Positions 25,153 through 28,872 of a stretch of DNA of 28,872 nt are shown here, one piece after another. The number at the start of each line of letters is the position of its first letter. The first letter of the stretch is position 1. The notes under the pieces were generated by a model that was not told the DNA's origin, did no database searches, and saw only the letters and a program-made list of their open reading frames with translations. This DNA comes from Streptomyces regalis (lineage in GTDB: Bacteria > Actinomycetota > Actinomycetes > Streptomycetales > Streptomycetaceae): assembly GCF_001509475.1 (NCBI RefSeq), contig NZ_LLZG01000017.1:1-28872 (forward strand), read 5' to 3'. The position numbers and the translations under genes were made by a program.

Positions 25153-25196
25153 GGCTCAGCCATGCGTCTGCGGGGAGGGACGGGGACGGGGCTACG

Positions 25197-25232
25197 GCTA
25201 CGGGGCCGAAGGGTTGCCCTCAGCCCCGTAGC
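25197..25232. terminator. Bidirectional terminator between the TetR gene and galK
   Basis: GCTACGGGGC (25197-25206) pairs with GCCCCGTAGC (25223-25232), and AGGG-TTG-CCCT (25210-25220) closes the inside. Confidence 0.8.
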
Positions 25233-25249
25233 TCTGGGAACTCCTCAGG

Positions 25250-26413
25250 TCAGCTCACCCGCCGCGCCCCCGCCGCCGGCACCGCCTCGAACACCCGCGG
25301 TGTCGTGTACCCGGCGGCGGCGAAGGCGTCTTCGACGGCCTTGGTGATGGTCTCGACGTCGGCCGCCTCGGCCAGCACGATCGCCGAGCCGCCGAAGCCG
25401 CCGCCCGTCATGCGGGAACCCAGCGCGCCGTTCGCCAGGGCGGTGTCCACGACCAGGTCCAGCTCCGGGCAGGAGATGCGGAAGTCGTCCCGCAGGGAGG
25501 CGTGGCCCTCGGTCAGGACCGGGCCGATCGCCCGCGTCCGGCCCGATTCCAGCAGCGACACCACCCGCTCCACTCGCTCGTCCTCGGTGACGACATGGCG
25601 CACCAGGCGGCGTACCTCCTCGTCGTCGCCGAGCCGATCGAGCGCCGCGTCCAGGTCGTCGTAGGCGACGTCCCTGAGCGCGTCCACGCCCAGCAGCGCC
25701 GCGCCCTTCTCGCAGCCCGCCCGCCGCTTGCCGTACTCGCCCTCGCTGTGGGAGTGCTTGACCTGGGTGTCGACGACCAGCAGGCGCAGCCCCAAGGCGG
25801 CCAGGTCGAAGGGGATCTGCTTCTGGGAGAGGTCCCGGGTGTCGAGGAACAGGGCGTGGCCGGCCTCGCAGCACGCGGACGCCGTCTGGTCCATGATCCC
25901 GACCGGGGCGCCGACGTAGACGTTCTCGGCGCGCTGGCACAGGCGGGCCAGCTGCCAGCCCCTGAGCCCGAGTTCGTACAACTCATTGAGCGCGAGCGCC
26001 ACCACGACCTCCAGGGCCGCCGACGACGACAGGCCCGCGCCCGCCGGGACCGTCGAGGCCAGGTGGATGTCGGCGCCGGTCACCGCGTGGCCGGCCTCGC
26101 GCAGCGCCCAGAGCACGCCCGACGGGTACGCCGTCCAGGCCTTGTCCGACTCGGGCGCCAGGTCGTCGACGCGCAGTTCCACGACGTCGCCCTCGACGTC
26201 CGCCGAGTGCAGGCGCAGGACGCCGTCGTCACGCCGTGAGACCGCCGCGACCGCGGTGTGCGGCAGCGCGAACGGCATGACGAAGCCGTCGTTGTAGTCG
26301 GTGTGCTCGCCGATCAGGTTGACCCGGCCCGGCGCGGCCCACACCCCTTCCGGCTCGGCCCCGTACAGCTCCTTGAACCGCTCGGCGACCGCGGCTGCCG
26401 TCTCGACGCTCAT
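25250..26413 (-). CDS. galK: Galactokinase
   Basis: A 387-residue GHMP kinase that phosphorylates galactose at C1 with ATP, the first committed Leloir step. It has the galactokinase signature GRVNLIGEHTDYNDG (29-43), the ATP loop PAGAGLSSSAALE (about 124-136), and the late GGGFGGSAI motif. Length is typical. ATG 26413 follows a GGTCAGGGG site. Last gene of galT-galE-galK, about 100 bp after galE. Confidence 0.96.
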   Translation of the reverse strand: MSVETAAAVAERFKELYGAEPEGVWAAPGRVNLIGEHTDYNDGFVMPFALPHTAVAAVSRRDDGVLRLHSADVEGDVVELRVDDLAPESDKAWTAYPSGVLWALREAGHAVTGADIHLASTVPAGAGLSSSAALEVVVALALNELYELGLRGWQLARLCQRAENVYVGAPVGIMDQTASACCEAGHALFLDTRDLSQKQIPFDLAALGLRLLVVDTQVKHSHSEGEYGKRRAGCEKGAALLGVDALRDVAYDDLDAALDRLGDDEEVRRLVRHVVTEDERVERVVSLLESGRTRAIGPVLTEGHASLRDDFRISCPELDLVVDTALANGALGSRMTGGGFGGSAIVLAEAADVETITKAVEDAFAAAGYTTPRVFEAVPAAGARRVS

Positions 26414-26515
26414 CCCCTGACCCTGACCTTCCCTGCTGAACCTGGCCGAAGCGGCCGGTGAGTCGACCGGCCGAACAGCCGTGGAACTTACGGCCGTCCG
26501 TACCGGCCATAGAAC

Positions 26516-27478
26516 TTAACTACTGCGGCGCTGCGCGAACTCCCACGCGTCCGCGACGATCCCCGCGAGGTCCGCGCGGGACGGGTTCCAGCCGAGGCGC
26601 TCGCGGGCGGTGTCGGCGGAGGCGACCAGGACCGCGGGGTCGCCGCCCCGGCGCGGGGCCACGACCTCGGGGATCGGGTGCCCGGTGACCTGGCGGACGG
26701 TCTCGACGACCTCGCGGACGGAGAAGCCGTTGCCGTTGCCGAGGTTGCAGATGAGGTGCTCGCCCGGCTGGGCGGCCTTGACCGCCAGCAGGTGGGCCTC
26801 GGCCAGGTCGGCGACGTGGATGTAGTCGCGCACGCAGGTGCCGTCCGGCGTCGGGTAGTCGTCGCCGAAGACGTTGATCGCGTCGCGCCTGCCCTGGGCG
26901 ACCTGGAGGACGAGCGGGATGAGGTGCGACTCGGGGTCGTGACGCTCGCCGCAGTCGCCGTAGGCGCCGGCGACGTTGAAGTAGCGCAGGGAGACCGCGC
27001 CCAGGCCGTGGGCCGCCGCCTCGCCGGTGATCATGTGGTCGACGGCGAGCTTGGAGGCGCCGTACGGGTTGGTGGGCTGAGTCGGCGCCGATTCGACGAT
27101 CGGCACCTGGCTCGGCTCGCCGTAGGTGGCCGCGGTGGAGGAGAAGACGAGCTTGCGCACGCCTGCCTCGCGCATCGCGCCGAGCAGCGCCATGGTGCCG
27201 CCGACGTTGTTGTCCCAGTACTTCTCGGGCTTCACGACCGACTCGCCGACCTGCGAGAACGCGGCGAAGTGCAGCACCGCGTCGAAGGAGGGGTCCAGCC
27301 ACTTGGCGGCGTCGCGGATGTCGCCCTCGATGAAGGAAGCCCCGGCCGGCACGCCCTCGCGGAAGCCGGTCGAGAGGTTGTCGAGGACGACGACCTCGTC
27401 ACCCGCCTCCAGCAGATGCTGGGCGACGACGCTGCCCACATAGCCGGCGCCACCGGTGACCAGGTACTTCCCACTCAT
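26516..27478 (-). CDS. galE: UDP-glucose 4-epimerase
   Basis: A 320-residue SDR-type enzyme interconverting UDP-galactose and UDP-glucose. NAD-binding GGAGYVG (9-15), the catalytic S/T in [10 protein letters not shown] (112-120) and Y139/K143 in PYGASK are all present. Start at ATG 27478 overlaps the galT stop as ATGA, so the two are translationally coupled. Downstream, galK follows. Confidence 0.95.
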   Translation of the reverse strand: MSGKYLVTGGAGYVGSVVAQHLLEAGDEVVVLDNLSTGFREGVPAGASFIEGDIRDAAKWLDPSFDAVLHFAAFSQVGESVVKPEKYWDNNVGGTMALLGAMREAGVRKLVFSSTAATYGEPSQVPIVESAPTQPTNPYGASKLAVDHMITGEAAAHGLGAVSLRYFNVAGAYGDCGERHDPESHLIPLVLQVAQGRRDAINVFGDDYPTPDGTCVRDYIHVADLAEAHLLAVKAAQPGEHLICNLGNGNGFSVREVVETVRQVTGHPIPEVVAPRRGGDPAVLVASADTARERLGWNPSRADLAGIVADAWEFAQRRSS

Positions 27479-28560
27479 GAACTCGCTACCTCTCGCAGTC
27501 GCTGGGCCGCGGCCTCCGGCCGGATGTCGTTGATGAACACGCTCATGCCGGATTCGGAACCCGCGAGGAACTTCAGCTTGCCGGAAGTGCGGCGGATGGT
27601 GAAAAGCTCGAGGTGAAGCGCGAAGTCCTCACGGTCGACGCCCTCGAAGTCCTCCAGTGTGCCGAACGGCGCCTGGTGCCAGGCGGCGATGTACGGGGTG
27701 GCAGGCTCGCCCGCGGAGCTCTCCCCCGCGTCCCGTCCTGCGAAGATCCGGTCGAAGCGCCTCAAGAGTTCCAGATAGACCTGGGGGAACTCTGTGCGCG
27801 CGTCCTCGTCCAGCGCCAGCAGATCCGGCACGCGGCGCTTCGGGTACAGGTGGACCTCGTACGGCCAGTGCGCGGCGTACGGCACGAAGGCCACCCAGTG
27901 TTCACTCTCCAGGACGACCCGCTCGTCGGCGAGTTCACGCTCCAGGACGGCGTCGAAGAGGTTCTCCCCGCCGGTCGCGTCCTTGTGCGCGGCGACGGAG
28001 CGCAGCATCAGGGCGGTGCGCGGGGTGGTGAAGGGGTAGGCGTAGATCTGCCCGTGCGGATGGCCGAGGGTTACACCGATCTCGGCGCCGCGGTTCTCGA
28101 AGCAGAACACCTGCTCCACGGAGGGCAGCGATGACAGCTCCGAGGTCCGGTCCGTCCACGCGTCGAGGACCAGGCGCGCCTGCTCCTCGGTCAGGTCGGC
28201 GAAGGACGCGTTGTGGTCGGAGGTGAAGCAGACGACCTCGCAGCGCCCGGAGTCGCCGGCGAGCGAGGGGAAGCGGTTCTCGAACACGACGACGTCGTAC
28301 GAGGAGTCCGGGATCTCGCTCAGCCGGTCGCCCTCCGAGGGGCACAGCGGGCACTCGTCGGCCGGCGGGTGGTACGTCCGTCCCTGCCGGTGCGAGGCGA
28401 TGGCGACCGCGTCGCCGAGCAGCACGTCGTGACGGACCTCGGACGCCGTGACGGTCCGGTCCAGGGGACGGCGGTCGACCGCGTCCCGCACGGTGTCGTC
28501 GCGCAGGTCGTAGTAGATCAGCTCACGACCGTCGGCCAGTCGGGTCGAGGTCTTCTTCAC
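27475..28560 (-). CDS. galT: Galactose-1-phosphate uridylyltransferase
   Basis: A 361-residue HIT-superfamily enzyme exchanging UMP between UDP-glucose and galactose-1-phosphate. The active site HPHGQ (167-171) is intact, the zinc pair C70/C73 (CPLC) is present, and ENRFPSL and [12 protein letters not shown] match the family. Start chosen at GTG 28560 ([11 protein letters not shown]), 6 nt after GGGAG; an upstream in-frame start lies in AT-rich non-coding DNA. First gene of the gal operon; galE starts inside its stop. Confidence 0.95.
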   Translation of the reverse strand: MKKTSTRLADGRELIYYDLRDDTVRDAVDRRPLDRTVTASEVRHDVLLGDAVAIASHRQGRTYHPPADECPLCPSEGDRLSEIPDSSYDVVVFENRFPSLAGDSGRCEVVCFTSDHNASFADLTEEQARLVLDAWTDRTSELSSLPSVEQVFCFENRGAEIGVTLGHPHGQIYAYPFTTPRTALMLRSVAAHKDATGGENLFDAVLERELADERVVLESEHWVAFVPYAAHWPYEVHLYPKRRVPDLLALDEDARTEFPQVYLELLRRFDRIFAGRDAGESSAGEPATPYIAAWHQAPFGTLEDFEGVDREDFALHLELFTIRRTSGKLKFLAGSESGMSVFINDIRPEAAAQRLREVASS

Positions 28561-28737
28561 GCCGGACTCCCTATGAGGGCCACTCAACCACCAAACAGAA
28601 CTCAACACATTGGAACACAACTCACCAGGCGGGTCAACGTCACAATCAAACAAAGAGCATCATCTGACGTGTTCAGTTACTGAACGCAGGGGCGTAGGTT
28701 CCGCTCTGTATCGGTTCGCGAAACGAAGCGAGTACCT
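28561..28737. promoter_or_regulatory. gal operon control region, divergent, with 15-bp palindrome
   Basis: This AT-richer region should hold the promoter for galTEK (minus) and one for the gene at the right edge (plus). GTTCAG-TTA-CTGAAC (28671-28685) is a perfect palindrome and the clearest operator candidate. On the minus strand TTTGATTGTGACGTTGACCC offers TTGATT and TTGACC as possible -35 boxes, but I could not fix a -10. Confidence 0.55.
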
Positions 28738-28872
28738 ATGCAAACCCCCACAATTTCCCCCAGCCCCACCCCCACCCCCAGCCGCCCGGCGCTGCCCCCC
28801 CCCATGCCCAGCAACGCGTATACCCCCGCGTCGGTGGACCTCCTGTTGCCCACCGCCCGCCGCTACTGGCGC
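28738..28872 (+). CDS. Hypothetical protein, 5' end only
   Basis: An open frame from ATG 28738 runs off the right edge (45 codons). It begins MQTPTISPSPTPTPSRPALP, a Pro/Thr/Ser-rich lead, and becomes ordered at NAYTPASVDLLLPTARRYWR. Nearly 90% of third positions are G or C, which supports coding. The ribosome site is weak (GAAGCGAG). I do not recognise the family. Divergent to galT, so it could be functionally linked to galactose use, but nothing in the residues shows that. Confidence 0.5.
   Translation, partial: MQTPTISPSPTPTPSRPALPPPMPSNAYTPASVDLLLPTARRYWR

Noticed and set aside
25153..25249. Small protein after the TetR gene
   Set aside because: The short frame is low-complexity Gly/Arg sequence over a clear terminator hairpin.

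Overview
This is a chromosomal segment of a high-GC actinomycete, almost certainly a Streptomyces or close relative. The evidence is GC-rich third codon positions, many GTG starts with AAGGAG-type ribosome sites, and a chain of neighbours typical of Streptomyces: tRNA-Gln, glmU, prs, bL25, pth, ppc, desaturase/TetR, tam/tamR and galTEK. Calls were made by reading the sequence and recalling families. No database search was run.

Layout. (1) 1-333: an array of 15-bp tandem repeats behind an in-frame stop, then a DivIVA-type coiled-coil gene on the minus strand. (2) 1.5-6.6 kb: a cluster of predicted polymorphic-toxin modules. On the minus strand a WHH nuclease-SUKH fusion is coupled by GTGA to an 874-residue protein with an Imm35-like domain, a proline-rich linker, a deaminase-like domain and SUKH-4. 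Divergently there is a YwqJ-type deaminase followed by SUKH-3. Three predicted nucleic-acid enzymes and four immunity-type domains sit together with no visible secretion signal. (3) 6.6-9.1 kb: an orphan sensor kinase, then an atypical double-HTH gene with a possible LAGLIDADG-like motif, ending 6 nt before a tRNA-Gln(UUG) gene with a strong terminator. (4) 9.2-13.4 kb: a housekeeping block (glmU, prs, bL25, pth) with a structured leader before bL25. (5) 13.4-14.8 kb: a small membrane protein and a secreted LAETG protein, a likely class E sortase substrate. (6) 14.9-19.8 kb: ppc on the minus strand, a divergent desaturase-TetR operon with two tandem 15-bp operator candidates, and a convergent CsbD gene. 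(7) 19.9-21.6 kb: VOC protein and trans-aconitate methyltransferase, divergent from a TamR-like MarR regulator across a perfect palindrome. (8) 21.8-25.2 kb: an atypical orphan response regulator, a GNAT, and an FAD monooxygenase/TetR divergent pair with twin operators. (9) 25.2-28.6 kb: the galT-galE-galK operon. The 5' end of one more plus-strand gene is at the right edge.

The best candidate for something under-described is the 1.5-6.6 kb cluster. Next are the gene abutting the tRNA, the repeat tail at the left edge, and several clear but unassigned operator sites.
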